NCBI RefSeq assembly: GCF_002699205.1
Contig: NZ_PABT01000013.1
Coordinates: 58,289-122,288 of the forward strand
Length of the DNA: 64,000 bases
Origin: Allomuricauda sp.
GTDB taxonomy: Bacteria > Bacteroidota > Bacteroidia > Flavobacteriales > Flavobacteriaceae
Direction of reading: 5' to 3'
Below, piece by piece: positions 35,165 to 44,952 of the stretch (its first letter is position 1; each line of letters starts with the position of its first letter). Under the pieces are notes generated by a model. The model was not told where the DNA came from, did no database searches, and saw only the letters and a list, made by a program, of their open reading frames with translations. Position numbers and translations under genes: made by a program.

Positions 35165-36757
35165 CTACAAAATATAATCCGTGCTCAAAAAGTTGCTCAC
35201 CTTGGCTTCCATCAATTGCTCCACTGTTTGGGTATTCAAATCATTGTCCTTGAATGCCACAAAAGTTCTAATGGAGAATGAACGCAATGCATCGTGCACG
35301 CTCAAAGTGGATTGTGCCGAATCTTTTCTGCCCGTGAAAGGGTAAACATCCGGCCCCCTTTGGCAAGAACTGTTCAAGTTCACACGGCACACCAAGTTGG
35401 CCAAGGTATCAATCAGTGGTGACAAGGTATAGACATCTTTTCCGAACAAGCTCACTTGCTGCCCATAGTTGGATTCGGCCATATCATCCAAAGGTTCTTC
35501 AATCTCCTTAAAAGAAAGCACTGGGATAATCGGTCCAAATTGCTCTTCTTGGTAAACCCGCATATCCTTGGTCACGGGATACAACACAGCCGGCCATATG
35601 TAATTATCAAAATGCTTCCCTCCTTTTTTGTTAATGATCTTAGCTCCTTTGGCCAATGCATCATCCAACAATTCTTGAATGTAGGCTGGTTTGTCTGGCT
35701 CGGGCAGTGGAGTCAAGCTCACGCCATCATCCCAAGGGTTGCCAAATTTCAGGGCATCCACTTTTTCCGCAAATCGTTTCAAGAACTCATCTTTGACTTC
35801 GTCGTGGACATAGACCACCTTTAGTGCGGTACAGCGCTGTCCATTAAAGGACAGGGTTCCTGAAATACATTCATTGATGGTCAAATCCAATTCCGCATCC
35901 GGCAGTACAATAGCCGGGTTTTTGGCCTCCAAGCCCAAAACAAGACGCAATCTGTTGCTTTTTGGGTGCTGTTCTTGTAGGGCATTGGCCGATTTACTGT
36001 TTCCGATCAACGCAAGCACGTCAACCTTTCCTGTTTTCATAATAGGTGCCGCTACAGCCCTACCTCTTCCAAAAATTATGTTTACCACTCCTTTTGGAAA
36101 ACTACTCTGAAAAGCCTCCAAAAGTGGCGTAATCAACAACACACCATGCTTTGCCGGCTTAAAAATGGTAGTGTTCCCCATTATGATGGCGGGAATCAAC
36201 AGAGCGAAGGTTTCGTTCAAAGGGTAGTTGTAAGGACCCAAACACAAAACTACGCCCAGTGGCCCTCTTCGGATGTGGGCATATACACCGTCATGTTTCT
36301 GAAACTTGGCCGAATCACGATCTAGCTGCTTATAGTCCTCAATGGTATCATAAATATACTCAACGGTACGATCAAATTCCTTGTACGAATCAGGTTTTGA
36401 TTTTCCAATTTCCCACATCAAAAGTTTTACCACTTCCTCCCGCTTCTCCTCCATTTTATGCACAAAGGACTCCATACATTCTATACGGTCCTTAACTTTC
36501 ATTGTGGGCCAAAGACCCTGACCTTTATCATAAGCTTTTAGGGCCGCATCGAGAGCATCCAATGCCTCAGGCTCTCCCATATCCGGAACACTTCCCAACA
36601 TTGTGGGCGCATATTCTTCGGTGGAGGAAATCGTGGAGATCACCGGACTTGTGCTTCCATTCCATTGACGCAATTCACCATTGACCAAATAGGTTTTTTG
36701 ATGTATCTCTTCAGTGATCTGATATGCTTCGGGTATTGTCGTTTTAGTTGTTGCCAT
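35165..36757 (-). CDS. gapN: NADP-dependent non-phosphorylating glyceraldehyde-3-phosphate dehydrogenase-like aldehyde dehydrogenase
   Basis: 530 aa aldehyde dehydrogenase. [22 protein letters not shown] (cofactor-binding region with Asn), the Glu of [16 protein letters not shown] and the catalytic Cys in [12 protein letters not shown] are all present. The long N-terminal region and GPYNYPLNE pattern match the GapN subgroup, which oxidises glyceraldehyde-3-phosphate directly to 3-phosphoglycerate while making NADPH. Substrate assignment rests on subgroup resemblance only, and other ALDH substrates are possible. It lies 160 bp after ilvA in the same direction but has its own exact -7 element, so it may be independently expressed. 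NADPH is the usual cofactor of IlvC in the neighbouring operon. Confidence 0.78.
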   Translation of the reverse strand: MATTKTTIPEAYQITEEIHQKTYLVNGELRQWNGSTSPVISTISSTEEYAPTMLGSVPDMGEPEALDALDAALKAYDKGQGLWPTMKVKDRIECMESFVHKMEEKREEVVKLLMWEIGKSKPDSYKEFDRTVEYIYDTIEDYKQLDRDSAKFQKHDGVYAHIRRGPLGVVLCLGPYNYPLNETFALLIPAIIMGNTTIFKPAKHGVLLITPLLEAFQSSFPKGVVNIIFGRGRAVAAPIMKTGKVDVLALIGNSKSANALQEQHPKSNRLRLVLGLEAKNPAIVLPDAELDLTINECISGTLSFNGQRCTALKVVYVHDEVKDEFLKRFAEKVDALKFGNPWDDGVSLTPLPEPDKPAYIQELLDDALAKGAKIINKKGGKHFDNYIWPAVLYPVTKDMRVYQEEQFGPIIPVLSFKEIEEPLDDMAESNYGQQVSLFGKDVYTLSPLIDTLANLVCRVNLNSSCQRGPDVYPFTGRKDSAQSTLSVHDALRSFSIRTFVAFKDNDLNTQTVEQLMEAKVSNFLSTDYIL

Positions 36758-36809
36758 TAGTTGTTGTTTTATGCGATTAGTGTTGATTGAAATGGTCGTC
36801 CATCCTATA

Positions 36810-36817
36810 CAAAACTA
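36810..36817 (-). promoter_or_regulatory. Candidate -7 element for gapN
   Basis: The minus strand reads TAGTTTTG, an exact TAnnTTTG match, 52 bp before the gapN ATG at 36757, within the 160-bp gap after ilvA. The -33 region is only T-rich (GTTTTC), so confidence is modest. Confidence 0.4.
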
Positions 36818-36917
36818 ACATAAAAATGAATGAAAACATCCTAGATTTCTTACCGTTGGCCACGAAAACGATAGAAAACAAGGTTTATAAAAATGAGGCT
36901 TGAAATTGTTGGTGCCA

Positions 36918-38183
36918 TCACACCAAATACTGAAAAAGATGCGGTTTGTCGTTCAAATAATCCCCGTAAAAATTATTGTCTTTCATTCGCTGAACCAAAG
37001 GTTCCAAATCTTCTGGAGATTTTAGTTCCACACCAACAATGGCCGGTGCATTTTCCCTGCTCGATTTTTTTGAATACTCAAAATGAGTGATATCGTCCGT
37101 TGGCCCAAGAATATCGGCCACAAACTCTTTCAAGGCTCCTGGCCGTTGTGGAAATTTGACAATGAAATAATGCTTGAGCTTTGCATATAGCAACGCTCTT
37201 TCCTTGATTTCAGCAGTTCGGGTAATATCGTTATTGCTTCCACTTACTACGCAAACAACATTTTTCCCTTTTATCTCTTCCTTAAAATAATCCAATGCCG
37301 CGATGGTCAAAGCGCCCGCAGGCTCCACCACAATGGCATCACGATTATAAAGGTCCAAGATGGTCTGGCACACTTTTCCTTCGGGAACTGTTATCATTTT
37401 ATCCAAGTAGTCCCTGCAAATAGGAAACGTTAACGTGCCCACTTTCTGGACAGCGGCCCCATCGATAAACTTATCTATCTTTTCAAGTTCCACCAGTTCA
37501 CCTTTCTCAATGGATCTGAGCATGGAGGGTGCACCTTCGGGCTCTATGCCAATGATTTTTGTGTTCGGTGACAAGGCATGGAACGCACCACATAGTCCAG
37601 AGGCCAATCCTCCGCCACCAACAGCTACAAATACATAATCAATGGGTACATTGGATTGTTCAAGGATTTCCAACCCTACGGTTGCCTGCCCTTCTATGGT
37701 TTTTTCATCATCAAACGGATGAACAAAAGTTTTTCCCTCGGCTTCACAGAATATTTGGGCGGCTTTTTTGGAGTCATCAAAAGTATCACCTTCCAAGACT
37801 ACATCTACCCACTCACCACCAAACATTTTGGTCTGATCAATTTTCTGCTTCGGGGTCACCACGGGCATATAAATGGTTCCCTTAACCTGCAAATGGCTGC
37901 ATGCAAAGGCCATACCTTGGGCATGGTTACCGGCACTTGCACAGACCACTCCGATGTCCAATTGTTTTTGGGAAAGGGAACTTATCTTGTTATACGCACC
38001 CCGGATTTTGTAACTCCGTACCCTGTGGAGGTCTTCCCGCTTAAGAAGAATATTGGCCCCATGCAATTTGGAATACCGGATACTTTGCTGCAAAGGGGTT
38101 TCCTCCGCCACTTGGGCGATGGTCTTTGCCGCTTGATAAATATCCGCTATTTGCGGAAAATATGTTTCCACAATTTCTCCCAT
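36918..38183 (-). CDS. ilvA: Threonine ammonia-lyase, biosynthetic
   Basis: 421 aa PLP enzyme converting threonine to 2-oxobutyrate for isoleucine. PLP lysine lies in VRSYKIRGAYNKI (about residues 58-68), the Gly-rich phosphate loop is VAVGGGGLASGL, and CASAGNHAQGMAFA is typical. A single C-terminal ACT-like regulatory domain (about residues 335-421, KFPQRPGALKEFV) gives the short form, compared with the 514-aa two-ACT E. coli enzyme. It is the last gene of ilvD-ilvB-ilvN-ilvC-ilvA and follows ilvC by 20 bp. If the leu-operon synthase makes citramalate, this organism would have two routes to 2-oxobutyrate. Confidence 0.94.
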   Translation of the reverse strand: MGEIVETYFPQIADIYQAAKTIAQVAEETPLQQSIRYSKLHGANILLKREDLHRVRSYKIRGAYNKISSLSQKQLDIGVVCASAGNHAQGMAFACSHLQVKGTIYMPVVTPKQKIDQTKMFGGEWVDVVLEGDTFDDSKKAAQIFCEAEGKTFVHPFDDEKTIEGQATVGLEILEQSNVPIDYVFVAVGGGGLASGLCGAFHALSPNTKIIGIEPEGAPSMLRSIEKGELVELEKIDKFIDGAAVQKVGTLTFPICRDYLDKMITVPEGKVCQTILDLYNRDAIVVEPAGALTIAALDYFKEEIKGKNVVCVVSGSNNDITRTAEIKERALLYAKLKHYFIVKFPQRPGALKEFVADILGPTDDITHFEYSKKSSRENAPAIVGVELKSPEDLEPLVQRMKDNNFYGDYLNDKPHLFQYLV

Positions 38184-38203
38184 GGGGCCAATAGTTGTTT
38201 TTA

Positions 38204-39679
38204 TTATCCTATCGGCTTCATAGCTGTCATGGATGCACGTAATCTGGCACCAACAACTTCCACGTCATGCTCACGGATTGCTTTGTTAACTGCGATAAGT
38301 TTAACATTGTCCACACCACAATCCTTGCCTTCCCCATAATGCTTGCCAATGATATCGGTATCCACTTTTTTCATAAAATCGCTTAAAAGTGGCTTACATG
38401 CGTGATCGAACAAATAACAACCATACTCCGCCGTATCGGAGATTACACGGTTCATCTCGAACAATTTCTTTCTTGCAATGGTATTTGCGATCAATGGGGT
38501 CTCGTGCAATGATTCGTAATAAGCAGATTCACCAATAATTCCGGATTCGGTCATGGTCTCATATGCCAACTCCACTCCTGATTTCACAAAAGCAACCAAT
38601 AGCACGCCATTGTCGTAGTATTCTTGTTCAGAGATTTCCATATCCCCTGCCGGAGTTTTCTCGAATGCGGTTTCCCCTGTTTCAGCTCTCCATTCCAACA
38701 GGTTCTTGTCTCCATTCTGCCAATCTTCCATCATGGTCTTGGAGAAGTGTCCGCTCATAATATCGTCCATATGCTTTTCGAACAAGGGACGCATGATTTC
38801 CTTCAGCTCTTCCGCCAATTCAAAGGCCTTGATTTTTGCTGGGTTGGACAAACGGTCCATCATATTGGTAATCCCACCTTGTTTTAACCCTTCGGTAATG
38901 GTTTCCCATCCATATTGGATCAATTTTGAAGCATATCCTGGTTCAATCCCTTTTTCAATCATTTTATTGAAGGAAAGAATAGATCCTGTTTGCAACAGGC
39001 CACAAAGGATGGTCTGCTCGCCCATCAAATCAGATTTAACCTCTGCCACGAAAGAGGATTCCAAAACCCCGGCCTTATCACCACCAGTGGCAGCTGCATA
39101 TGCTTTTGCCTGCTCCAAACCTTTACCCTCTGGGTCGTTTTCTGGGTGCACGGCAATCAAGGTTGGCACTCCAAACCCTCTTTTGTACTCTTCCCGTACC
39201 TCAGAACCTGGACTTTTTGGCGCAACCATGATCACGGTGATATCTTTGCGCACCTGCATTCCTTCCTCCACAATGTTAAAACCGTGGGAATAGGACAATG
39301 TAGCCCCTTTTTTCATCAAAGGCATTACTGCGTTCACCACATTGGTATGTTGCTTGTCCGGAGTAAGGTTGATCACCAAATCCGCCGTTGGGATAAGCTC
39401 CTCGTAGGTTCCTACAACGAAGTTGTTTTCCTTGGCATTTTTGAATGATTGCCTCTCCTCTTTAATGGCGGCTTCCCTAAGGGCATAAGAAACATCCAAA
39501 CCTGAGTCGCGCATGTTCAACCCTTGGTTCAACCCTTGGGCACCACAGCCGATTATTACAATTTTCTTTCCTTTTAATGCGGTAACACCATCAGCAAACT
39601 CGCTGGGATCCATAAACCTACATTTCCCCAATTGGGTCAATTTTTCACGAAGTGATAGTGTGTTAAAGTAATTTGCCAT
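38204..39679 (-). CDS. ilvC: Ketol-acid reductoisomerase, class II
   Basis: 491 aa, the long class II form with a duplicated knotted C-terminal domain, as in E. coli (class I is about 330 aa). The Rossmann segment is [24 protein letters not shown] near residues 34-57. Conserved acidic metal ligands lie in the region [16 protein letters not shown] and in the second repeat. It uses NADPH to convert 2-acetolactate or 2-aceto-2-hydroxybutyrate to the dihydroxy acid. Lies between ilvN (24 bp upstream) and ilvA. Confidence 0.97.
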   Translation of the reverse strand: MANYFNTLSLREKLTQLGKCRFMDPSEFADGVTALKGKKIVIIGCGAQGLNQGLNMRDSGLDVSYALREAAIKEERQSFKNAKENNFVVGTYEELIPTADLVINLTPDKQHTNVVNAVMPLMKKGATLSYSHGFNIVEEGMQVRKDITVIMVAPKSPGSEVREEYKRGFGVPTLIAVHPENDPEGKGLEQAKAYAAATGGDKAGVLESSFVAEVKSDLMGEQTILCGLLQTGSILSFNKMIEKGIEPGYASKLIQYGWETITEGLKQGGITNMMDRLSNPAKIKAFELAEELKEIMRPLFEKHMDDIMSGHFSKTMMEDWQNGDKNLLEWRAETGETAFEKTPAGDMEISEQEYYDNGVLLVAFVKSGVELAYETMTESGIIGESAYYESLHETPLIANTIARKKLFEMNRVISDTAEYGCYLFDHACKPLLSDFMKKVDTDIIGKHYGEGKDCGVDNVKLIAVNKAIREHDVEVVGARLRASMTAMKPIG

Positions 39680-39703
39680 TTTTGATATTTGATTTTTAGC
39701 TAT

Positions 39704-40231
39704 TTAGTTTTCTTGAAATTCTTGTAATATTTCACTTATGGGCATGGTAGCTTTTGAAACCGCTATACGTCCAGAACGCACAAACTGCATTATGCCGTAG
39801 GGTTCCAATGCAGCGTGCATTTCGTCAATCTCATGCCTGCGACCTGTTTTTGCCAGGGCAAAAAATTCCCGATTTACGGTAACGATCTGCGAATTGCTTT
39901 CTTTTATAATGTTTTGGATCTGACGTTCATCAAACAATAAATGCGAGGCAATTTTGAACAAGGCGGATTCCTGATAGATGGTCTCGTCATCCGTATGGTA
40001 AAATGCTTTGATGACCTCTATCTGCTTTTCAATCTGTCTGACAATTTTTCGTGTCCAATCTTCTGTTGTAAAAACTACGATGGTAAATTTAGAAACACCA
40101 TCAATTTCTGATTTTGAAACATTTAAGCTTTCTATATTAATGTGTCTCTTTAAGAATATCCCTGATATTCTATTGAGCAATCCAACGTGATTTTCGGAAT
40201 ACACCGATATGGTATACCATTGTTTTTCCAT
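39704..40231 (-). CDS. ilvN: Acetolactate synthase small (regulatory) subunit
   Basis: 175 aa. The N-terminal ACT domain (YTISVYSENHVGLLNRISGIFLKRHINIESLNVSKSE) binds the feedback inhibitor, usually valine. The C-terminal region resembles the IlvH/IlvN C-domain (EFFALAKTGRRHEIDEM). It stimulates and regulates IlvB. It follows ilvB by 76 bp, a gap that contains a small hairpin (CGAACA/TGTTCG at 40284-40303), and precedes ilvC by 24 bp. Confidence 0.94.
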   Translation of the reverse strand: MEKQWYTISVYSENHVGLLNRISGIFLKRHINIESLNVSKSEIDGVSKFTIVVFTTEDWTRKIVRQIEKQIEVIKAFYHTDDETIYQESALFKIASHLLFDERQIQNIIKESNSQIVTVNREFFALAKTGRRHEIDEMHAALEPYGIMQFVRSGRIAVSKATMPISEILQEFQEN

Positions 40232-40307
40232 AATATTTATACTCTTGCCCCTATTTCAATCAAACGGAATTATTGCCATTGACCGAACATAGACGCTTGT
40301 TCGTTCT

Positions 40308-42041
40308 TTATTTTAATCTGATATCGGAAACTGAAGCTCCAGACGGAATCATCGGGAATACATTGTCCTCTTTTTCCACTTTAACTTCCAAAAAGTAAGG
40401 GTCTTTGGATGCTATCATTTCTTCAACCGCTTCTTTAAGGTCAGCACGCTCGGTCACTCTTCTAGATTTTATATGATACCCTTCTGCAATTTTCACAAAA
40501 TCTGGATTGGTCATTACAGTGGAGGCATATCGCTTATCAAAGAAAAGCTCTTGCCACTGGCGCACCATCCCCAAATGGTCGTTGTTCAGCACTACAATTT
40601 TCACAGGTACGTTATGTTGGAAGATAACACCCAATTCCTGAATGGTCATTTGGTAACCGCCATCTCCGATGATTGCAACCACTTCGCGGTCCATTGCACC
40701 CATTTTGGCACCAATTGCCGCCGGAAGACCAAATCCCATGGTGCCCAATCCACCGGAAGTAATATTGCTCTTGGATTGCTTGAACTTCGCATAGCGACAG
40801 GCAATCATCTGATGCTGCCCTACATCGGAAACAATGACCGCTTTTTGACCAGAGGCAATGTTAATCTGTTCCATCACCTCTCCCATCGTAAGACCTTCCT
40901 TGGTCGGATGAATATCTTTTTCGATCAATGTGTCGTATTCAATTTGATGTAATTTATCAAATTCGGCTTTCCATTCTTTATGCTCTTTTTTATCCACCAA
41001 AGGCAAAATCATTTCCAAGGTTTCCTTTGCATTCCCAAGAACAGCAACATCAACTTTTACGTTTTTGTTGATTTCTGCCGGATCGATTTCAAAATGTATG
41101 ATTTTGGCCTGTTTTGCATAGGTGTTAAGGTCACCTGTTACACGATCATCAAAACGCATACCTATGGCGATGAGCAAATCACACTCATTGGTCAACATAT
41201 TGGGGGCATAATTTCCATGCATCCCCACCATACCAACGTTTAAAGGATGGTCCGTATCCATCGCGGAAAGTCCTAGAATGGTCCATGCGGCAGGGATTCC
41301 GGATTTTTCCACAAAAGCCTTGAGTTCAGCCTCAGCTTCCCCCAAAATCACACCTTGACCAAAGACAATCATCGGTTTTTTGGCTTCATTGATGATTTCT
41401 GCCGCTTTTTCAATGCTACTTGGCTCAGGTTTTGGAACGGGCTTGTAGCTACGTACCGCGGTACACTTTTCATACACAAAATCAAGCTCGTCGAACTGTG
41501 CATTTTTTGTAATGTCTATCAACACAGGGCCTGGCCTTCCAGATCTGGCAATATAAAATGCTTTGGCCATGATTTCTGGAATTTCCTCTACCTTGGTTAT
41601 TTGATAATTCCACTTGGTCACCGGAGTGGAAATGCCAACAATGTCCGTTTCCTGAAATGCATCTGAGCCCAACAATTGTCGTGGCACTTGCCCAGTAATG
41701 CATACCATTGGAGTAGAATCTATTTGGGCATCGGCTATTCCCGTCACCAAATTGGTCGCTCCTGGTCCTGAAGTTGCCATGGCAACCCCGACCTTACCCG
41801 TAACCCTGGCATAACCTTGGGCTGCATGGGTGGCGCCCTGCTCATGACGGGTCAGTATATGCGTAAGTTTGTCTTGAAACTTATATAACTCATCGTAGAC
41901 GGGCATAATGGCACCTCCCGGGTAACCATAGATCAAATCAACTCCTTCTGCAAGCAAACAATGAATAATGGCCTCTGCGCCTGTTATCCTGATTGCTTTT
42001 TCTTTTTTACTCTCTTTCTTTTGTGCTTTTAATGTCTCCAT
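40308..42041 (-). CDS. ilvB: Acetolactate synthase large (catalytic) subunit
   Basis: 577 aa from the ATG at 42041 (METLKAQKKESKKEKAIRIT); a TTG nine codons upstream is the alternative. ThDP enzyme: catalytic Glu in IYGYPGGAIMPVYDELY, HEQGATHAAQGYARVTGKVG, and the FAD/middle domain. ThDP binding is seen as IGDGGYQMTIQELGVIFQHN..VKIVVLNNDHLGMVRQWQELFF. Condenses two pyruvates, or pyruvate plus 2-oxobutyrate. It follows ilvD by 36 bp and precedes ilvN. Confidence 0.96.
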   Translation of the reverse strand: METLKAQKKESKKEKAIRITGAEAIIHCLLAEGVDLIYGYPGGAIMPVYDELYKFQDKLTHILTRHEQGATHAAQGYARVTGKVGVAMATSGPGATNLVTGIADAQIDSTPMVCITGQVPRQLLGSDAFQETDIVGISTPVTKWNYQITKVEEIPEIMAKAFYIARSGRPGPVLIDITKNAQFDELDFVYEKCTAVRSYKPVPKPEPSSIEKAAEIINEAKKPMIVFGQGVILGEAEAELKAFVEKSGIPAAWTILGLSAMDTDHPLNVGMVGMHGNYAPNMLTNECDLLIAIGMRFDDRVTGDLNTYAKQAKIIHFEIDPAEINKNVKVDVAVLGNAKETLEMILPLVDKKEHKEWKAEFDKLHQIEYDTLIEKDIHPTKEGLTMGEVMEQINIASGQKAVIVSDVGQHQMIACRYAKFKQSKSNITSGGLGTMGFGLPAAIGAKMGAMDREVVAIIGDGGYQMTIQELGVIFQHNVPVKIVVLNNDHLGMVRQWQELFFDKRYASTVMTNPDFVKIAEGYHIKSRRVTERADLKEAVEEMIASKDPYFLEVKVEKEDNVFPMIPSGASVSDIRLK

Positions 42042-42077
42042 AAGCCAGTATTTAGGGAGATACCCCAATCATAATTG

Positions 42078-43754
42078 TTAAAACAAATCGGTAACACAGC
42101 CTTTTGATGCAGATGATACCGTTTTGGCATATTTATATAAGCTTCCAGATTTAACTTTCAATTCAGGTTGCTTCCATTCTTTTTTTCGTCGCTCAAACTC
42201 TTCGTCCGATATGTTGATGTTGATGGTATTGTTCACCGCATCTATCGTTATTTCATCTCCATCCTTCACTAGAGCGATTCCCCCTCCCACTTGGGCTTCG
42301 GGTGATACATGGCCAACAACAAAACCATGGGAGCCACCGGAAAATCTACCATCGGTGATCAAGGCAACATCTTTTCCCAATCCCGCCCCCATAATCGCGG
42401 AAGTAGGCTTTAGCATTTCAGGCATTCCAGGTGCGCCTTTGGGTCCCTCGTAACGAATGACCACTACATCGCCTTTTTGCACCTTTCCGGTATGAATTCC
42501 TTCATTCACTGCTGTTTCACTATCGAACACACGGGCGGTTCCGGTAAACTCCAATCCTTCTTTACCTGTGATTTTTGCCACAGCTCCTTCAGAAGCCAAG
42601 TTTCCATATAAAATCCGGATGTGCCCTGTTTCCTTTATGGGTTCTTCTTTCTTTCTGATAATATCCTGGCCCTCTGCCAAATCTGGGGCATCCAATAGGT
42701 TCTCCGCCAAAGTCCTTCCTGTGACGGTCATGCAATCACCGTGAAGCATGCCTTCTTTCAACATATATTTCAATACGGCTGGCACACCACCCACTTTGTG
42801 CAGGTCTTCCATTAAGTATTTACCACTGGGTTTTAAATCGGCCAACAACGGCGTTGTTTCACTTATCCTGGTAATATCATCCAAAGTAAAGTCCACTTCC
42901 GCGGCATGTGCAATGGCCATAAAGTGTAGTACGGCATTGGTGGAGCCACCTAGCACGGTAACCAACCTAAACGCGTTTTCCAAAGATTTTTTGGTAACGA
43001 TATCCCTTGGTTTAATGTCTTCTTTCAACAAATTGTACAAGGCTGCACCTGATGCTTCGCAATCTGCTTGTTTTTTATCGTTTACTGCCGGAATGGAGGA
43101 GTTGAACGGCATGGACATTCCCATGGCCTCAATGGCAGATGCCATAGTATTGGCAGTATACATACCTCCACAAGCACCTGCACCTGGGCATGCTTTATGG
43201 ATAACTTCCTTGTATTCCTTTTCATCTATAGATCCTGCGACTTTCTGACCGTAGGCCTCAAACGCCGATATGATATCAAGCTTTTTATGGTTATGACATC
43301 CTGGAGCAATAGTTCCTCCATAAACCAATATCGAGGGGCGGTTCAATCGTAATTGGGCCATTAAGGCTCCGGGCATATTCTTATCGCATCCTACCACGGT
43401 GACCAATCCGTCATAACTCATGGCATGCACAACCGTTTCAATGGAATCGGCAATAATGTCCCTAGATGGCAAGGAATATCTCATTCCTGGTGTCCCATTG
43501 GAAATTCCATCGCTAACCCCAATGGTATTGAAGATGAGACCGACCAAATTGGAGGACTCCACTCCTTTTTTTACATCAAGGGCCAATTGGTTCAAATGCA
43601 TATTGCACGGGTTGCCTTCGTAGCCCGTACTTGCTATTCCGATTAAAGGTTTTTGTAAATCTTCATCTGTTAATCCAATCGCGTGCAACATGGCTTGTGC
43701 AGCCGGTAACGTTGGGTCTTGTGTTACTTTTTTACTATACTTGTTCAATTCCAT
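42078..43754 (-). CDS. ilvD: Dihydroxy-acid dehydratase
   Basis: 558 aa Fe-S dehydratase that forms 2-oxo acids from the IlvC products. The cluster cysteines are visible in [29 protein letters not shown] and [17 protein letters not shown]. The C-terminal [21 protein letters not shown] motif carries residues around the catalytic Ser. Length is standard. It is the first gene of the ilvDBNCA unit. The 300-bp leader contains a peptide-coding attenuator (44059 to 43949) and, after it, an exact -7 element. Confidence 0.97.
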   Translation of the reverse strand: MELNKYSKKVTQDPTLPAAQAMLHAIGLTDEDLQKPLIGIASTGYEGNPCNMHLNQLALDVKKGVESSNLVGLIFNTIGVSDGISNGTPGMRYSLPSRDIIADSIETVVHAMSYDGLVTVVGCDKNMPGALMAQLRLNRPSILVYGGTIAPGCHNHKKLDIISAFEAYGQKVAGSIDEKEYKEVIHKACPGAGACGGMYTANTMASAIEAMGMSMPFNSSIPAVNDKKQADCEASGAALYNLLKEDIKPRDIVTKKSLENAFRLVTVLGGSTNAVLHFMAIAHAAEVDFTLDDITRISETTPLLADLKPSGKYLMEDLHKVGGVPAVLKYMLKEGMLHGDCMTVTGRTLAENLLDAPDLAEGQDIIRKKEEPIKETGHIRILYGNLASEGAVAKITGKEGLEFTGTARVFDSETAVNEGIHTGKVQKGDVVVIRYEGPKGAPGMPEMLKPTSAIMGAGLGKDVALITDGRFSGGSHGFVVGHVSPEAQVGGGIALVKDGDEITIDAVNNTININISDEEFERRKKEWKQPELKVKSGSLYKYAKTVSSASKGCVTDLF

Positions 43755-43803
43755 TATAAAATTTCATTCAAATCCAGCATTCTTCTGAATTTATACCGTA
43801 ATT

Positions 43804-43811
43804 CAAAGATA
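43804..43811 (-). promoter_or_regulatory. Candidate second ilv promoter (-7) downstream of the attenuator
   Basis: The minus strand reads TATCTTTG, an exact TAnnTTTG match, 50 bp before ilvD. If active, it would start transcripts that bypass the attenuator. No TTG is visible at the -33 position. Confidence 0.35.
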
Positions 43812-43948
43812 TATGTTTAAAAAGCCTTAGATTTTTAACAGTTGTTCGCTGTTTAAATCCACTGGAAACATAATAAACACAACTTGCTGTTTTTCAGTTT
43901 TTTAACTGAATTAAAAATCCAACATTCAATTAATTTTATTACAAATAA

Positions 43949-43982
43949 AAAAGGCCTGTATCGTATGGGATACAGGCCTTTT
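43949..43982 (-). terminator. Attenuator terminator of the ilv operon
   Basis: On the minus strand AAAAGGCCTGTATC and GATACAGGCCTTTT form a perfect 14-bp stem with a 6-nt loop, followed by TTATTTG. It stands 20 nt after the leader-peptide stop and about 195 bp before ilvD. On the plus strand it is also flanked by T's, but no plus-strand gene ends there. It could also terminate read-through from the pxp operon. Confidence 0.85.
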
Positions 43983-44004
43983 CAGTCAATAGCAAGTCTG
44001 TATC
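43969..44004 (-). promoter_or_regulatory. Proposed antiterminator pairing
   Basis: GATACAG (44004-43998, beginning inside the leader stop codon TGA) is exactly complementary to CTGTATC (43975-43969) in the 5' arm of the terminator. Pairing of these two would break the terminator. A ribosome finishing at the TGA would cover the first segment and favour termination, while one stalled at Ile/Val codons would leave it free. A competing upstream stem, ATTGTCCC with GGGGTGAT (three G-U pairs), overlaps the end of the leader ORF. Confidence 0.65.
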
Positions 44005-44059
44005 ACCCCGATATTGGGACAATAATGACTTCAACAATGACTGTGTTATTTTGTTTCAT
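44003..44059 (-). CDS. Ile/Val-rich leader peptide of the ilv operon
   Basis: An 18-codon ORF, ATG at 44059, TGA at 44005-44003, encoding MKQNNTVIVEVIIVPISG. Residues 7-16 contain four Ile and four Val, the amino acids made by the downstream ilvDBNCA genes; no Leu is present. It is followed within 20 nt by a strong terminator and overlaps an antiterminator segment at its stop codon. This is the layout of classical leader peptides such as E. coli IlvL, which I use as an analogy only. The ATG is preceded by GAAG five bases upstream. Expression is not shown by sequence alone. Confidence 0.75.
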   Translation of the reverse strand: MKQNNTVIVEVIIVPISG

Positions 44060-44072
44060 ACTTCAATGGTAC

Positions 44073-44080
44073 GAAAAATA
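44073..44080 (-). promoter_or_regulatory. Candidate -7 element for the ilv leader transcript
   Basis: The minus strand reads TATTTTTC, one mismatch from TAnnTTTG, 13 bp upstream of the leader ATG. This would place the transcription start only a few bases before the leader ORF. No clear -33 element is visible, and the true promoter may lie within the end of pxpC. Confidence 0.25.
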
Positions 44081-44112
44081 AAGACTTGTTTTTAGAATAA
44101 ATGGGATTTTTT

Positions 44113-44952
44113 TTAAACTAATTTAAACTTCAGCTCATCCCCATATTTTTTCTGCGCCAAAATGGAAATCGACTCTTCGGAGAGTTGTAGTATTCTTGGA
44201 TAGCCTCCTGTGGTTTGACCATCCTTCATTAAAATGATTAGACGGCCCGCAGGGGTCAACTGAATGGTACCGGGTAAAGTTCCGGAGGTCAACATGGAAT
44301 GTGAGTGACCCGCTATCAATTCGGAAAGCTGATAGGCCATTCGGTTATTTTCTTTGGACACGGTAAAATGTTTTGTGAATATCTCTGTAAGTTGACCATC
44401 GGACAACAACGAAAACTCCGGCCCTTTGTACACGTGCAATGTCTTTCGGTCAAAATGCTCCTCAATCTTCACTTCGGATATTTTCGGCTGGTAATCCTCA
44501 GTCTTGTTGTACGGTATCTCTACACCGTCCTTCACCCTTGATTTTTTGGTGACCGGGTAAAACTGTGAACGACTATTGAGCAGTTTTTCAGACTGAAACC
44601 CCTCTTTTATGGCCAGATATCCCCGAAAACCGGCTTCCAATCTCCCGTAGGATAAAATATCACCCTTTTCAACCTTGACAACCTTGTAATTTTCAATTGG
44701 TTCGTTGTTCAAAGTAGCGGAAATATGTGCTCCGGACAAACAGATATAGGAAGGCTCTTCAAATTGAAGTGTAGGACCTGTCATGGTAATTTCCAAAACC
44801 GCATCGTTCTCATCATTTTCAAGTAACAAATTGGCTTTTTTAACAGATTCCACGTCCATCGCTCCAGAAATGGGCACACCAATATCCCGATGCCCAAACC
44901 TACCGAGGTCTTGGATGGTCAAATAAAGGCCTGATTTCAATACTTTAAGCAT
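44113..44952 (-). CDS. pxpC: 5-oxoprolinase subunit C (biotin-dependent carboxyltransferase family)
   Basis: 279 aa. N-terminal signature LKSGLYLTIQDLGRFGHRDIGVPISGAMD matches KipA/PxpC. Internal GYLAIKEGF and the C-terminal AGHSHSMLTSGTLPGTIQLTPAGRLIILMKDGQTTGGYPRI region are typical of the family. With PxpA and PxpB it hydrolyses 5-oxoproline (pyroglutamate) to glutamate using ATP. It overlaps pxpB by 8 bp, so the two are co-translated. Last gene of the Nramp-pxpA-pxpB-pxpC unit. Confidence 0.92.
   Translation of the reverse strand: MLKVLKSGLYLTIQDLGRFGHRDIGVPISGAMDVESVKKANLLLENDENDAVLEITMTGPTLQFEEPSYICLSGAHISATLNNEPIENYKVVKVEKGDILSYGRLEAGFRGYLAIKEGFQSEKLLNSRSQFYPVTKKSRVKDGVEIPYNKTEDYQPKISEVKIEEHFDRKTLHVYKGPEFSLLSDGQLTEIFTKHFTVSKENNRMAYQLSELIAGHSHSMLTSGTLPGTIQLTPAGRLIILMKDGQTTGGYPRILQLSEESISILAQKKYGDELKFKLV

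Noticed and set aside
40284..40303. Hairpin CGAACA/TGTTCG between ilvB and ilvN as a terminator
   Set aside because: Read on the minus strand it is followed by no U-tract, and its place inside an operon argues against termination.
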